Positions 44,403 through 54,392 of a DNA stretch of 64,000 bases are shown piece after piece. The notes beneath the pieces were generated by a model that searched no databases, was not told the DNA's origin, and worked only from the letters and a program-made list of their open reading frames with translations. Numbering within the stretch: position 1 is the first letter of the stretch; each line of letters begins with the position of its first letter. The DNA lies in NCBI RefSeq assembly GCF_011742925.1, contig NZ_WAEL01000014.1, forward strand, positions 1 to 64,000. The letters run 5' to 3'. Both the position numbers and the translations under genes were made by a program. This stretch comes from Fibrivirga algicola. GTDB lineage: Bacteria; Bacteroidota; Bacteroidia; Cytophagales; Spirosomataceae.

Positions 44403-46115
44403 ATGAAAAAGTGGCTAATTGGTGTTTCAGTAGCCTGCATCGCCGTATCAGCTGTTCTCCTCCTAAGCGGATTTCACAAGACAAAACCGGGGTCATCGGT
44501 TTTGCAGGCGGCCCGTCGACCCAATATTATTCTGATCATGGCCGACGACCTTGGTTTCTCAGACTTAGGCTGTTACGGCAGCGAGATCAAGACCCCGAAC
44601 CTGGACTATCTGGCCAGCAATGGCATCCGCTACCGGCAGTTTTACAATACCTCGCGCTGTTGCCCCACACGAGCGGCCTTGCTGACTGGTTTATACAACC
44701 ACCAGGCGGGAATTGGCAAAATGACCGACGACGACCACACGCCGGGTTATCGGGGCCATATGACCGAAAACACCGTGACGCTGGCCGAGGTGCTGAAAAC
44801 AGCGGGATACCAAACGGCCATGACAGGCAAGTGGCACGTTTCGAACACGATTGTTCAGAAAAATGCACAGGATCAGATGGCCTGGCTGACGCACCAGAAA
44901 GAGTTCGGCGACTTTTCACCACGTAGCCAATACCCCACCAGCCGGGGCTTCGACCGGTATTTTGGCAACATTTGGGGAGTGGTCGATTTTTTCGATCCGT
45001 TTAGCCTCGTCAGTGGTACCAGGCCGGTCAAGCGCGTTCCAGCGAACTACTACCACACCGACGCCATCAGTGATACCAGCGTGGCGTACATTAAGTCATT
45101 CGCCACCTCGTCGGCTCCCTTCTTCATGTATATTGCCGAAACAGCGCCACACTGGCCTTTGCAGGCGCTGCCCGACGACATTGACAAGTACAAAGACACC
45201 TATAAAGCAGGCTGGGATGCGATCCGGAAAGCGCGATACGAAAAGATGATCAGGTTGGGGCTGATTGACCCAAAAACAACTAAACTATCCGACCGCTGGG
45301 GCAATGACCTGAGCTGGGATGCCAATCCGGACAAAGAATGGGATGCGCGGGCCATGGCTGTCCACGCCGCCATGATTGACCGCATGGATCAGGGCATTGG
45401 CCGGATGATTAAGGCCCTGCGCGAGACCGGCCAACTCGACAATACGCTGATTCTGTTTCTGTCTGACAACGGGGCCAGTTCCGAAAGTTCAGCTGGCTAC
45501 GGCCCCGGCTTTGACCGACCCGGCGCGACCCGCGACGGACGACAGGTTGTCTATGACCTGAAAAAGCAGGTTATGCCCGGTTCGCAAACCACGTTCGCAT
45601 CGATTGGGCAGCGCTGGGCCAACGTAGCGAACACACCGTATCAACTTTGGAAAGCGGAATCGAATGAAGGGGGTGCTCATACGCCGTTGATTGCATACTG
45701 GCCCAAGGGCATTACCGCCAAAAAAGGCAGCTACAGCGACCAGGTTGGGCATGTTATGGACTTCATGAAGACATTTCTGGAGCTGACCGGTGCCGCGTAC
45801 CCAACTACCTTCAAGGGCCACGCCATCACGCCCACGACAGGGATTAGTCTGGCACCTTCATTTGCCGGCAAAAAATCAGCCGGCCATGCAACCCTGTTCA
45901 ATGAGCACTTTGGCGCGCGTTTCGCCCGGTCGGGCGATTGGAAACTCGTATCGTCGAGCCGCGACACTACCTGGCAACTTTACAATCTGGCGACCGACAA
46001 ATCAGAAACGCAGAATATAGCGGCCCGGCATCCGGATAAAGTACGGCAGCTTCGTGGGCTATGGCAACAGTGGGCCAATACGCATCAGGTACTGCCCAAA
46101 CCCCAGCGTAACTAG
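44403..46115 (+). CDS. Arylsulfatase (S1 family), exported
   Basis: 570 residues. A hydrophobic leader starts at the ATG at 44403; the frame is open from 44376. Metal-site Asp48-Asp49 lie in 'IMADDLGFSDLG'. The modified cysteine is Cys86 in 'SRCCPTRAALLTG', the C-x-P-x-R motif turned into formylglycine. 'TGKWHVSN', 'LFLSDNGASSES' and the C-terminal 'GDWKLVSSSRDTTWQLYNLATD' complete the S1 plan. It removes sulfate esters in the periplasm. The next gene encodes the matching maturation enzyme. Confidence 0.93.
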   Translation: MKKWLIGVSVACIAVSAVLLLSGFHKTKPGSSVLQAARRPNIILIMADDLGFSDLGCYGSEIKTPNLDYLASNGIRYRQFYNTSRCCPTRAALLTGLYNHQAGIGKMTDDDHTPGYRGHMTENTVTLAEVLKTAGYQTAMTGKWHVSNTIVQKNAQDQMAWLTHQKEFGDFSPRSQYPTSRGFDRYFGNIWGVVDFFDPFSLVSGTRPVKRVPANYYHTDAISDTSVAYIKSFATSSAPFFMYIAETAPHWPLQALPDDIDKYKDTYKAGWDAIRKARYEKMIRLGLIDPKTTKLSDRWGNDLSWDANPDKEWDARAMAVHAAMIDRMDQGIGRMIKALRETGQLDNTLILFLSDNGASSESSAGYGPGFDRPGATRDGRQVVYDLKKQVMPGSQTTFASIGQRWANVANTPYQLWKAESNEGGAHTPLIAYWPKGITAKKGSYSDQVGHVMDFMKTFLELTGAAYPTTFKGHAITPTTGISLAPSFAGKKSAGHATLFNEHFGARFARSGDWKLVSSSRDTTWQLYNLATDKSETQNIAARHPDKVRQLRGLWQQWANTHQVLPKPQRN

Positions 46116-46158
46116 CCGTTTGTCGGTTAAAGCAGCGAAGTAAGTGAGCCAATTCAGG

Positions 46159-46166
46159 TACCTTTG
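46159..46166 (+). promoter_or_regulatory. -7 element upstream of the formylglycine-generating enzyme gene
   Basis: TACCTTTG matches TAnnTTTG, 39 nt before the ATG at 46206. No clear -33 box at the usual spacing, so the gene may also be read from the sulfatase promoter. Confidence 0.4.
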
Positions 46167-46205
46167 TCTAGTGGTTCTCAAGTTCAACGGTTCGTTCAGG
46201 TACGT

Positions 46206-47339
46206 ATGTTAGTCCGCCTCCTTCGCCGGGCAAGTAGTGGTGTTGCCGCGCTGGTTTGCCTATTGGCTTGTCAGAAAAACGGGTCACAGAACACGCAGCA
46301 AACGGCCCAATCGTCAGTTGATACCATCACCAGTTGCCACACGACTCTCCCGGGCCGACTGGCTCCCGGGTCATCGACAACGAGTATAGCAGGCAAAGAA
46401 GTTGACCGAACCGGGATGGTGGCCATTCCGGCAGGTACGTTCTCGATGGGGGCCGATGCTGATCAGGGGCGCCCCGATGAATACCCGAAACACACCGTAT
46501 GCATTGATGCCTTCTGGATGGACGCCACCGAAGTGACCAATGCCCAGTTTGCCCGATTTGTGAAGGCAACTGGCTACGTAACAACGGCCGAGCGCAAACC
46601 CGACTGGGAGGAGATGCGAAAACAGTTGCCCCCCGGAACACCCAAACCTGCCGATAACCTTTTGGTGGCCAGCTCACTGGTGTTTACCGAGCCAAAACAA
46701 GCCATTTCCCTCGACGATTACAGCCAATGGTGGCAGTGGGTAGCTGGTGCTGATTGGCGTCACCCGGAAGGACCGGGCAGTTCTATTGCCGGGAAAGACA
46801 ACTACCCCGTCATTCAGGTTTCCTGGGACGATGCCGTTGCCTACGCCACCTGGGCAGGTAAGCGATTGCCCACCGAAGCGGAATGGGAATGGGCCGCACG
46901 GGGCGGCCTGAAACAGGCAATCTACCCCTGGGGAAACGAACCTGTTGATGAAGGAAAGCCGAAAGCGAATAGCTGGCAGGGGAAATTTCCGACGCTGAAT
47001 ACCAAACGCGACGGCTTTGACCGGGCAGCTCCTGTGAAATCATTCATCCCGAATGGCTATGGTCTGTATGACATCGCCGGAAATGTCTGGGAGTGGTGCA
47101 GCGATTTTTACCGGCCCGATTATTACGAGACCCAGGCCAGGATGGGCCAGGTCAAAAACCCCACCGGCCCTGCACAAAGCTTCGATCCCGACGAGCCAAC
47201 GATACCCAAGCGCGTGCAGCGTGGCGGTTCTTTTCTCTGCAACGATTCGTATTGCAGCAGCTACCGATCAGCCGCCCGCATGAAATCCAGCCCCGATACC
47301 GGCCTATCGCATACTGGCTTCCGCTGCGTAGCCGATTGA
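46206..47339 (+). CDS. Formylglycine-generating enzyme (SUMF1 family), predicted lipoprotein
   Basis: 377 residues. A lipoprotein leader ('GVAALVCLLACQKN') begins at the ATG at 46206; the frame is open from 46164. The core is a SUMF1 domain: 'VAIPAGTFSMGAD', 'EVTNAQFARFVKATGY', 'RLPTEAEWEWAARGG', 'GNVWEWCSDFY'. The catalytic copper-binding pair is Cys345 and Cys350 in 'RGGSFLCNDSYCSSYR', an exact match to the FGE active-site pattern. It converts the sulfatase Cys to formylglycine. A lipobox implies action on the periplasmic side. Confidence 0.92.
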   Translation: MLVRLLRRASSGVAALVCLLACQKNGSQNTQQTAQSSVDTITSCHTTLPGRLAPGSSTTSIAGKEVDRTGMVAIPAGTFSMGADADQGRPDEYPKHTVCIDAFWMDATEVTNAQFARFVKATGYVTTAERKPDWEEMRKQLPPGTPKPADNLLVASSLVFTEPKQAISLDDYSQWWQWVAGADWRHPEGPGSSIAGKDNYPVIQVSWDDAVAYATWAGKRLPTEAEWEWAARGGLKQAIYPWGNEPVDEGKPKANSWQGKFPTLNTKRDGFDRAAPVKSFIPNGYGLYDIAGNVWEWCSDFYRPDYYETQARMGQVKNPTGPAQSFDPDEPTIPKRVQRGGSFLCNDSYCSSYRSAARMKSSPDTGLSHTGFRCVAD

Positions 47340-47353
47340 GTTAAGGCAGTCTA

Positions 47354-47418
47354 TTCATGCAAACGCCCACACATGGCGAGTCCCGCTGGAACTTACCATT
47401 TGTGGGCGTTTGCATGAA
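47354..47418. terminator. Bidirectional terminator between FGE and M28 peptidase genes
   Basis: An 18-bp perfect inverted repeat TTCATGCAAACGCCCACA (47354-47371) with its complement (47401-47418) surrounds a 29-nt loop. The two genes converge. Confidence 0.75.
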
Positions 47419-47434
47419 CAGACAGAGCAGAAAT

Positions 47435-49021
47435 TTACCGGTTCGACTGCTGGGCCGTTACTGGTTCTTTCACCGGAATTTTCTGATCACGCATGGCTGC
47501 GTTGTACACAAAAGCGGCGACAACTGTAGCGGCCTGCTTCAGGTCGTCGGGTTGCAGGTGATCATACGTATCCATGTTAGTATGGTGGGTACGTGTGTTG
47601 TATTCGATCCGGTCCTGAATGAACTGGAAGCCCGGTACGCCCACCCGATCAAACGACTGGTGATCAGTACCGCCGGTGTTCTGAGCGGTAACGGTTGTCG
47701 CCCCCAGATCATTGAACGGCTTCAGCCATTGCGTGAAGATCGGACCGGCCGCCACGTTGCCCTGCAAATAGATACCCCGGATCTTACCCGTTCCGTTGTC
47801 GACGTTGAAATAGGCAGAGATGTTTTCGCCGTCCTTCGTCAGTTTAGATGTTTTAGCGTCGACGAGGTGGTTAGTCACGTAGTTGCGCGAGCCAAACAGG
47901 CCCTGTTCTTCACCGCTCCAAAGGGCAATACGGATTGTCCGGCGTGGTTTAGCACCAACTGCTTTCAGGATGCGAACAGCTTCCATCATTACGGCACTGC
48001 CGGCGGCGTTGTCGGTGGCTCCAGTGGCAGCATGCCAGGAGTCGAGGTGAGCGCCGAGCATCACCACTTCTTCCTTCAGCTTAGGGTCGGTGCCCGGAAT
48101 TTCAGCCAGTACGTTGTAGCCCTTGATGTCATCGGCGAAGAACTTGGTCTTCACGTCAACTTCGAGTTTAACCGGCACTTTGGCTTTCATCAGGCGACAC
48201 AGCATCATGTAGTCCTCGGCTGAAATCGACAGATCGGCCAGGTCGTCGGGAACGGCACCCAGGGCGGCATTGGCGTAGTCGCCACTGACGAAAAGTGTAC
48301 CGTCTTTGCTGGTCTGAGTGCTGTTCAGAATACCAACAGCCCCTTCTGTCTTGGCCATTTTGCGCATTTTCTGGTTGAATACGTTGCGCGTACGCATGGT
48401 CTGCATCATCCGGCGCATAGTCGAGTCGCCACCCGCGCCACCGCGTTGACCACCGCTACCCCGTGGGGCTTCAGCACTCGCCATTTTCTGAAGTTCCTCT
48501 TCCGTATACCGGTCAGCGTCGGCCTTGAACGACGGTGATACTTTATAGGTCTGATCCATCAGAATGATCTTATTCTTCAGCTTACCCTTATAGCTTTCCA
48601 GCGCCATTGTGTCGGTATCCGTGATAAACAGGATATCGGCCGTTTGTAGCTTGTTGGTGCTACCACTCCAGGCGCGGGGAACGGCAATCATCGACTTATA
48701 GTACGGCGCGGTCATGGCGAAATAGCACCGCTCCACGTTCCAGCCTTTGCCCCAATCGCCCCACGACTCAAGCCGGGAGTTCTGTAGGCCATAGCCCGCC
48801 AGTTTTCCTTTGGCGTAATTAGCGGCGTTCATGTAGCCGGGCCCCTGAATCCGTGGGCCGTTTACGTCGGTCAGGTAGAAAGCCGTTTCCATCACCTGCG
48901 ACTTTTGCATTCCTTCCTGCCGGATCTTGTCCATCGTCGCCATGTCGATTTTCTCATCCTGGCCGTAAGCAAGTAACGAACCGCCAACGAGCAGTCCGGT
49001 GAGTAGTAGTTTGTTTGTCAT
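47435..49021 (-). CDS. M28-family zinc metallopeptidase, exported
   Basis: 528 residues: signal peptide (about 1-20), N-terminal part, a PA-type insert (about 110-280) and an M28 catalytic domain. Zinc and catalytic residues are His325 and Asp327 in 'GAHLDSWH', Asp337 in 'ATDNAAG' and Glu371/Glu372 in 'WSGEEQGLFG'. It is probably an aminopeptidase in the periplasm or outside. Confidence 0.92.
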   Translation of the reverse strand: MTNKLLLTGLLVGGSLLAYGQDEKIDMATMDKIRQEGMQKSQVMETAFYLTDVNGPRIQGPGYMNAANYAKGKLAGYGLQNSRLESWGDWGKGWNVERCYFAMTAPYYKSMIAVPRAWSGSTNKLQTADILFITDTDTMALESYKGKLKNKIILMDQTYKVSPSFKADADRYTEEELQKMASAEAPRGSGGQRGGAGGDSTMRRMMQTMRTRNVFNQKMRKMAKTEGAVGILNSTQTSKDGTLFVSGDYANAALGAVPDDLADLSISAEDYMMLCRLMKAKVPVKLEVDVKTKFFADDIKGYNVLAEIPGTDPKLKEEVVMLGAHLDSWHAATGATDNAAGSAVMMEAVRILKAVGAKPRRTIRIALWSGEEQGLFGSRNYVTNHLVDAKTSKLTKDGENISAYFNVDNGTGKIRGIYLQGNVAAGPIFTQWLKPFNDLGATTVTAQNTGGTDHQSFDRVGVPGFQFIQDRIEYNTRTHHTNMDTYDHLQPDDLKQAATVVAAFVYNAAMRDQKIPVKEPVTAQQSNR

Positions 49022-49370
49022 GTAATTTGGTAAAGTTGGGGAAGTAGCCCGAAGATAAGGATTTCAACACACGGGTCTACTTTAAGGCTACACGTTACTG
49101 CTTTCGGCCTATATTTTCGTCCCCAAATACCACCTTTAGCCGAATATAGTTTTGCGAAGCAGCTAATTTCCCCGTTACGGTTCCGTTGACTGGACTTAAT
49201 GGCAAAACCTAAAGCTCCGCCCGCCCCCTCCAGGTAAGCGGCAACGGGGCTATGTAGCCATTGCCGCTAGCTTCACCAGCGAAACTTCGAGTTGTTAACA
49301 AATAATGACCCTACCCCACTGCCCGACTTAAACGACTATTTTTGCCAGCTCTGTGAGTCAACGTATACCC
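49022..49370. promoter_or_regulatory. Divergent intergenic region with two -7-like boxes
   Basis: Forward TAGTTTTG (49147-49154) and TATTTTTG (49337-49344) match TAnnTTTG; the second is 27 nt before the PhoD-like ATG. No -33 box is seen at 17-23 nt from either. No gene or RNA structure is evident in the 349 nt. Confidence 0.4.
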
Positions 49371-50381
49371 ATGAAACACCTCATCCAAGTTGCTGTACTA
49401 AGCTGTGTGCTACTCGCCAACTGCCGTACCAACCGGCCCGAAACCACCCAGCAACCCATCACGACCATTGCCTTTGGCTCGTGCAGCGATCAGAAACGAC
49501 CGCAACCGCTGTGGGACGATATTGTGGCGCAAAAGCCCAATGTCTGGATCTGGCTTGGCGACAACATCTATGGTGATTCGGAAAGCATGGATACATTACG
49601 GACCAAGTATGACCGACAAAAGTCGAATCCGGTGTATCAGCAACTTCGGCAAGCAGCGAAGGTCATCGGCGTTTGGGACGACCATGATTACGGCGTGAAC
49701 GATGGCGGAAAAGAGTATCCACGCCGGAAAGAAAGCCAGCAGTTGATGCTTGACTTTCTGGACGTACCCACCACTAGCCCGCTACGGAAACAGGAGGGCG
49801 CTTACTCGTCGCACACGTACGGGCCCAAAGGAAAACGGGTGAAGGTAATTCTGCTGGATGCCCGTTATTTTCGGGATCCGCTGAAGAAGGAAGGCAAGAC
49901 CAACGTACCTGACCCGTCGGGCGATATGCTGGGCGACGCCCAGTGGCGCTGGCTGGAAAACGAGTTGACCAATTCGGATGCGGATGTCCACGTGATCGGT
50001 TCGGGCGTTCAGGTCCTCCCCGAAGAGCATGTCTATGAAAAGTGGGCCAACTTCCCCACCGCCCGCCAGCGCCTGCTGGACTTACTTGCTAAGACTAAAC
50101 CCAAAGGAGCCCTCTTTATCAGCGGCGACCGGCACATGGCCGAAGTATCGAAAGTTAACGTACCTGGCCTTGGGTACGACCTCTTCGATATTACCAGCAG
50201 CGGCCTCACCCACGTTTCGAAAGCCCACGAAGAGCCGAACAAACACCGCGTCGGCGAGATGATCACCCAACTCAACTACGGCCTGATCACGATAGACTGG
50301 GCCAGGAAACCCTTGACCGCAACTGTCAAAATCAAGGGCGACAATCAGGCAACGTACCTTACCCAGGCGGTTGAGTTTTAA
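49371..50381 (+). CDS. PhoD-like phosphatase, predicted lipoprotein
   Basis: 336 residues from the ATG at 49371 (the frame opens at 49353). Lipobox Cys in 'LLANCRTN'. PhoD-type metallophosphatase motifs are 'FGSCSDQKRP', 'WLGDNIYGD', 'IGVWDDHDYGVND' and 'FISGDRHMAE'. It probably hydrolyses phosphodiesters or phosphomonoesters in the periplasm. Confidence 0.88.
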   Translation: MKHLIQVAVLSCVLLANCRTNRPETTQQPITTIAFGSCSDQKRPQPLWDDIVAQKPNVWIWLGDNIYGDSESMDTLRTKYDRQKSNPVYQQLRQAAKVIGVWDDHDYGVNDGGKEYPRRKESQQLMLDFLDVPTTSPLRKQEGAYSSHTYGPKGKRVKVILLDARYFRDPLKKEGKTNVPDPSGDMLGDAQWRWLENELTNSDADVHVIGSGVQVLPEEHVYEKWANFPTARQRLLDLLAKTKPKGALFISGDRHMAEVSKVNVPGLGYDLFDITSSGLTHVSKAHEEPNKHRVGEMITQLNYGLITIDWARKPLTATVKIKGDNQATYLTQAVEF

Positions 50382-50386
50382 GTAGT

Positions 50387-50430
50387 AGTTATTGGTTACT
50401 GGCTGACAGAAAGTCCGGTAACCAATAACT
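50387..50430. terminator. Hairpin between PhoD-like and VOC genes
   Basis: A 13-bp perfect stem AGTTATTGGTTAC/GTAACCAATAACT (50387-50399 with 50418-50430) has an 18-nt loop. The flanking genes converge. Confidence 0.6.
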
Positions 50431-50441
50431 AGCCGACTGGC

Positions 50442-50903
50442 CTACGCCTGCTCCAATGCAGCGATGTCGAGTTTAGTCATTTTCATCATAGCAGCCATTG
50501 CCCGCTTCGCTTTCGCCGGATCTTTGTCGCCCAGTAATCGACCCAATGCTGAGGGCACAACTTGCCACGACACGCCAAATTTATCCTTGAGCCATCCACA
50601 CTGTCCTTTCTCACCATCGGCTGATAGCCTCTCCCAAAAATGGTCTATTTCAGCCTGCGTTTCACAGGTTATAAAGAGCGAAATACCATCTGTAAAGCTA
50701 AAATGTGGGCCACCATTCAAGGCATAAAACGGCTGCCCGTCGAGCTGAAACGTAACCGACATAGCACTTCCCGGCTCCCCCGGTCCAGAATCGCCGTATC
50801 GACTTATGTGGTTGATCGTTGAATTGTTGAAGATCGACGTGTACAACAGCGCGGCTTCTTCGGCCTGGTTGTTGAACGTCAGGAATGTCGTAATCTTTTG
50901 CAT
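50442..50903 (-). CDS. VOC-family (PhnB/3-demethylubiquinone-like) protein
   Basis: 153 residues from the ATG at 50903 ('MQKITTFLTFNNQAEEAALLY'); the open frame extends to 51035 but the extra part lacks similarity. 'FQLDGQPFYALNGGPHF' and 'CGWLKDKFGVSWQVVP' are typical of the PhnB-like glyoxalase-fold group. Substrate unknown. Confidence 0.87.
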   Translation of the reverse strand: MQKITTFLTFNNQAEEAALLYTSIFNNSTINHISRYGDSGPGEPGSAMSVTFQLDGQPFYALNGGPHFSFTDGISLFITCETQAEIDHFWERLSADGEKGQCGWLKDKFGVSWQVVPSALGRLLGDKDPAKAKRAMAAMMKMTKLDIAALEQA

Positions 50904-51012
50904 GTTGTTTACAGGTTTGTCGTGAGCAAATGTAGCAATGTGTCGACAATCGACTAAGGGCGAAAACGACAGAAAGAGGGGGCGATTATGCCAATATACC
51001 GTGTAGATGCTA

Positions 51013-51060
51013 CAATCAGAAATGCCCCGGAGCAATTATGCTTCGGGGCATTTCTGATTG
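51013..51060. terminator. Terminator after the S41 protease gene
   Basis: A 22-bp stem with one G-T pair (51013-51034 with 51039-51060) has a 4-nt loop; the core is AATGCCCCG/CGGGGCATT. It lies 42 nt after the reverse-strand stop at 51102. Confidence 0.88.
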
Positions 51061-51101
51061 TGAACTGTATTGTGGCTTCGCGCTACACCAACTCTATCAC
51101 G

Positions 51102-54100
51102 CTATTTTCCGCTCATCACTTTGCCCGATTTCGCGTCGTCCAGCTGTTTGGTTAGCTCTTTCACGGCGGTGCTCAATTGCAGGTTCTGATCGGTGTAGCT
51201 TTCCCCAATGGGCCGCGACACAGGTACGTCGACAGGGCGCGGGGCCAGTTCCATGTCTTTACCCGTGTTGTCGGTGATCTTCGAGAACGGTAGCCGAATC
51301 GACGAACCATCGATAAGCTGCGCCGCCGAGGTGAAAATGATCCAGCCAGCGGTCGGTTCGCCAACGACTTTACCCAGCTTCAGGGTCCGGTAGCCTTCCG
51401 TGAAATCTTCGGCATCAGACAGCGAATGTTGATTCGTCACCAGAATCGTTGGTGTTTCCAGCGAGCGCTGACCCAATTGCGAACGGGCAGGCGCGGCGGG
51501 CAGCCCCCGCGACGTCATGGTCAGGTAGCCTTTCCGGGCAAATACGTCAATGGCATACGGGTTCACGAACCCACCGTTATTGTTCCGCACATCGACCACG
51601 ACCCCTTCACGAGCGTGGTTATCGGCGTCCAAGTCGATGTATAGCTGGTTCAGCGATTCGGCCGACATATCAAACATATGCACGTACCCAAGTCGGCCGC
51701 CACTGGCTTTATCAACGAAATCGCGTTGCTGTTGCACCCACTGTTTGTAAAGCAGGCCTTTCTCGGTAGCCAGGTTGACCGGCATCACACTGATCTCTTT
51801 TGGCGGTGCCGTGGGTGACGCAGCAATGGCCAGTGTTGTTTGGCGATTGATTTTGTTGCTCAGCAGCTGGTCCAGATTGGTAGCCGCATCGATGGTTGTT
51901 CCGTCAACGGCAAGCAGGTAGTCGCCCGGTTTGATGGTACCCGCCAGAAACGCCGGGCCAAGGTTAACTACTTCGGTGATCAGCAGTTTACCCGTACTCT
52001 CGTACACGATCCGGTCGAAGCGCAGACCTAATCGCCCGGTTGAGATGTCGGTTGAGCCCTGCGGACCCGATACACCCGAGTGCGACGCGTTCAGTTCGCC
52101 CACCATCAGGCTCAGCAATCGGCGCAGTTCGTCGGGCGTGCGGGCTCCGGCGGCGTAGGGTTCGTAACTGGCTTTGATCGCGTTCCAGTTGGTGCCGTGG
52201 AACTCAGGGTCATAAAATCCTTTATTCTGCACATCCCACGCCTGCTGGAATACCTGTAGCTTTTCAGTCGCAAAGTCGACGTCTAATTCAGCTGTTACAG
52301 CCAGCGGTTTGGGTTCGCGTGAGGCCAGCGAGATGTACTGAATGCGCCCCTGTTCGAGGTAGTATACCTCTTTACCGTCGGCCGTAAACTGGGCGCTACT
52401 TTTCTGGCCTGGCGTAGTGGTCAACTGACGAGCCACCGGGCGTTCGCTACTTGTTTCGTCCAGCGAGAACGTATACAAATTCTGCCGACCGGCTACGCTG
52501 GCCACTAACAACAGCGTTTTGCCATCTTTACTGATCGACTGTTGATCGACCTCAATTCCCACCGGCAACAGGCTGAGTCGCTGCCGGATGCCATCAAACA
52601 CAACAGTTGTTGCTTCTTTACCTGCCCCTTTTTTACCTGCCAAGGCTGTATCAATCGGCGTGCGGCCTGGTGGAGTTACCGACGTGCTGGTTGGTGTGGT
52701 GGTCCGCACGTTCCGGGGGACTTCTTCATTGAACAGATCGCGGAACTGGTCTTCGCGGAACTTCGGCAACTTGGGTACAAGGTCTACGCGGGCAATCTGA
52801 GCCGTTTCGGTGCGCTGGTTCGTACCAAACAGAATGTATTTTCCGTCCGGACTCCAGTTCACGTTACCGCCAAACGTGTTGGCCAGAAAACTCACTGGTT
52901 TCGCTTCGCCACCAGCCACGGGCACCACCCACACATTGCGGAACGTTTTGGTACCATAAGCCACGAAGGCGACCCATTTGCCATCGGGCGAGAACGTCAA
53001 GGTACCTGATCCCGCGAACGGTGCCCGACCCAGATAGCCTTTGTACAGCACCCGCTCCTTTTTCGAGCCCATTTCCAGCAAGCGTAACTCCTGCCCATTG
53101 CGCATGAACACAACCGATTGCCCGTCTGGCGACACGACCGGCGAACTGTCATCGAGCGGCGAATCGGTCAGGCGGGTTTCGGCGCGGGTCGCGAAGTCGT
53201 ACTGAAAGAGATTAGCCATGCCGTGACGCGTACTGGCGTAAATGAGGCTCCGGCTATTGGGCAGCCAAACCACCTGCGACTCCACGGCGGGGCTGTTGCT
53301 AACCCGAATGGCATCGCCACCGTCTTTGGCCGACGCCGCAAACACCTCCCCATGCGCCGTAAAGGCTACTTTCTTGCCATCCGGCGAAACGGCCAGATCA
53401 CGAAACTGGCTCGTCAGTTTCTGGTGATCGACCGATAAGCCAGCCGCCGCACCCCGCAACCGAATGGCTACCGGGCTGGCTTTTTTCGACGCCATGTCGT
53501 AGCTCCAGATCTGAAAATCGCGCTCAAAAACAATCGTCTTGCCATTGTTGCTCATGGACGGCCATAGTACCCTACCCTCTTTAAAAGTCGTCAGCATGGT
53601 GGGCTGGCCTTTTAGCGGTTTCGACCATAGGTTCTGGCTGCCAGTACGGTCCGACATGAAGTAGATCGATTGGCCGTCGGTACTCCAGAGCGGCCAGAGC
53701 TCTTTGGCACCACCTTCTGTCAGGCGTTCATAAGTTGGCTTATCCCCCTTTTTCGTACCGATCTTACACGTCCAGATTTCGGTTTGGTCGAGATGACTAC
53801 TGCCTTTCCGCCACCATTGCGCCGCCGAAATTCCCCGGGCCGAAAAAGCCAAGGTAGTCCCATCGGGCGAGGGGGCACCAAAGAATTCGCTGGCGTAGCG
53901 ATCAGCCGTAACAGGCATGGGCGTTCCACCGGTAATGGCTACCCGGTAGATGTCATTCATCCCGGCAATATCCCGGCTAGTCGATTGAAAGTAAACCATC
54001 TTGCCGTCTTTCGACCAGGCCGTCAAGCTCTCAGCCCCATCGTCGTAGGTCAATCGCCGCAGGTCACCGGTTTCCAGCGTCAACAGGTAAATATCCCCGT

Positions 54101-54392
54101 TGCCGGAACGTGATGAGCTAAACGCAATATGCTTGCCATCAGGCGAATAGAGGGGTCTTGATTCATTGTCAGCATGGGCAACCAGCAGACGTGCCTCGCC
54201 ACCAGTGGTGGGCACGGTCCAGATATCGCCTCCTGAAACAAAGGCGATCTCACTGCCATCGGGTGATACCGTAGGCTCAGCGAAGGCGTATTTAGGCGTC
54301 GGGCTAGCTGACTGCGCGTGAACCGTTGGGTAACTACTAACCCAACAAGCTACTAGAGGAACGAAAAAACGTATAGGGTTGCGCATATGCAT
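51102..54392 (-). CDS. S41-family Tricorn-like protease with beta-propeller
   Basis: About 1096 residues from the ATG at 54392 (another ATG is at 54386; the open frame begins at 54491). Signal peptide, a TolB-like propeller with many 'SPDG' repeats (about 30-650), a helical part, a PDZ domain ('IKPGDYLLAVDGTTIDAATN') and an S41 peptidase domain ('VVVDVRNNNGGFVN', 'NQHSLSDAEDFTEGYRTL'). It is a periplasmic or exported protease of Tricorn type. The terminator hairpin is directly downstream. Confidence 0.92.
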   Translation of the reverse strand: MHMRNPIRFFVPLVACWVSSYPTVHAQSASPTPKYAFAEPTVSPDGSEIAFVSGGDIWTVPTTGGEARLLVAHADNESRPLYSPDGKHIAFSSSRSGNGDIYLLTLETGDLRRLTYDDGAESLTAWSKDGKMVYFQSTSRDIAGMNDIYRVAITGGTPMPVTADRYASEFFGAPSPDGTTLAFSARGISAAQWWRKGSSHLDQTEIWTCKIGTKKGDKPTYERLTEGGAKELWPLWSTDGQSIYFMSDRTGSQNLWSKPLKGQPTMLTTFKEGRVLWPSMSNNGKTIVFERDFQIWSYDMASKKASPVAIRLRGAAAGLSVDHQKLTSQFRDLAVSPDGKKVAFTAHGEVFAASAKDGGDAIRVSNSPAVESQVVWLPNSRSLIYASTRHGMANLFQYDFATRAETRLTDSPLDDSSPVVSPDGQSVVFMRNGQELRLLEMGSKKERVLYKGYLGRAPFAGSGTLTFSPDGKWVAFVAYGTKTFRNVWVVPVAGGEAKPVSFLANTFGGNVNWSPDGKYILFGTNQRTETAQIARVDLVPKLPKFREDQFRDLFNEEVPRNVRTTTPTSTSVTPPGRTPIDTALAGKKGAGKEATTVVFDGIRQRLSLLPVGIEVDQQSISKDGKTLLLVASVAGRQNLYTFSLDETSSERPVARQLTTTPGQKSSAQFTADGKEVYYLEQGRIQYISLASREPKPLAVTAELDVDFATEKLQVFQQAWDVQNKGFYDPEFHGTNWNAIKASYEPYAAGARTPDELRRLLSLMVGELNASHSGVSGPQGSTDISTGRLGLRFDRIVYESTGKLLITEVVNLGPAFLAGTIKPGDYLLAVDGTTIDAATNLDQLLSNKINRQTTLAIAASPTAPPKEISVMPVNLATEKGLLYKQWVQQQRDFVDKASGGRLGYVHMFDMSAESLNQLYIDLDADNHAREGVVVDVRNNNGGFVNPYAIDVFARKGYLTMTSRGLPAAPARSQLGQRSLETPTILVTNQHSLSDAEDFTEGYRTLKLGKVVGEPTAGWIIFTSAAQLIDGSSIRLPFSKITDNTGKDMELAPRPVDVPVSRPIGESYTDQNLQLSTAVKELTKQLDDAKSGKVMSGK

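Noticed and set aside
47357-48223. Forward open frame of 288 codons inside the M28 peptidase gene
   Set aside because: It begins in the terminator and runs antisense to the peptidase; no domain is seen.
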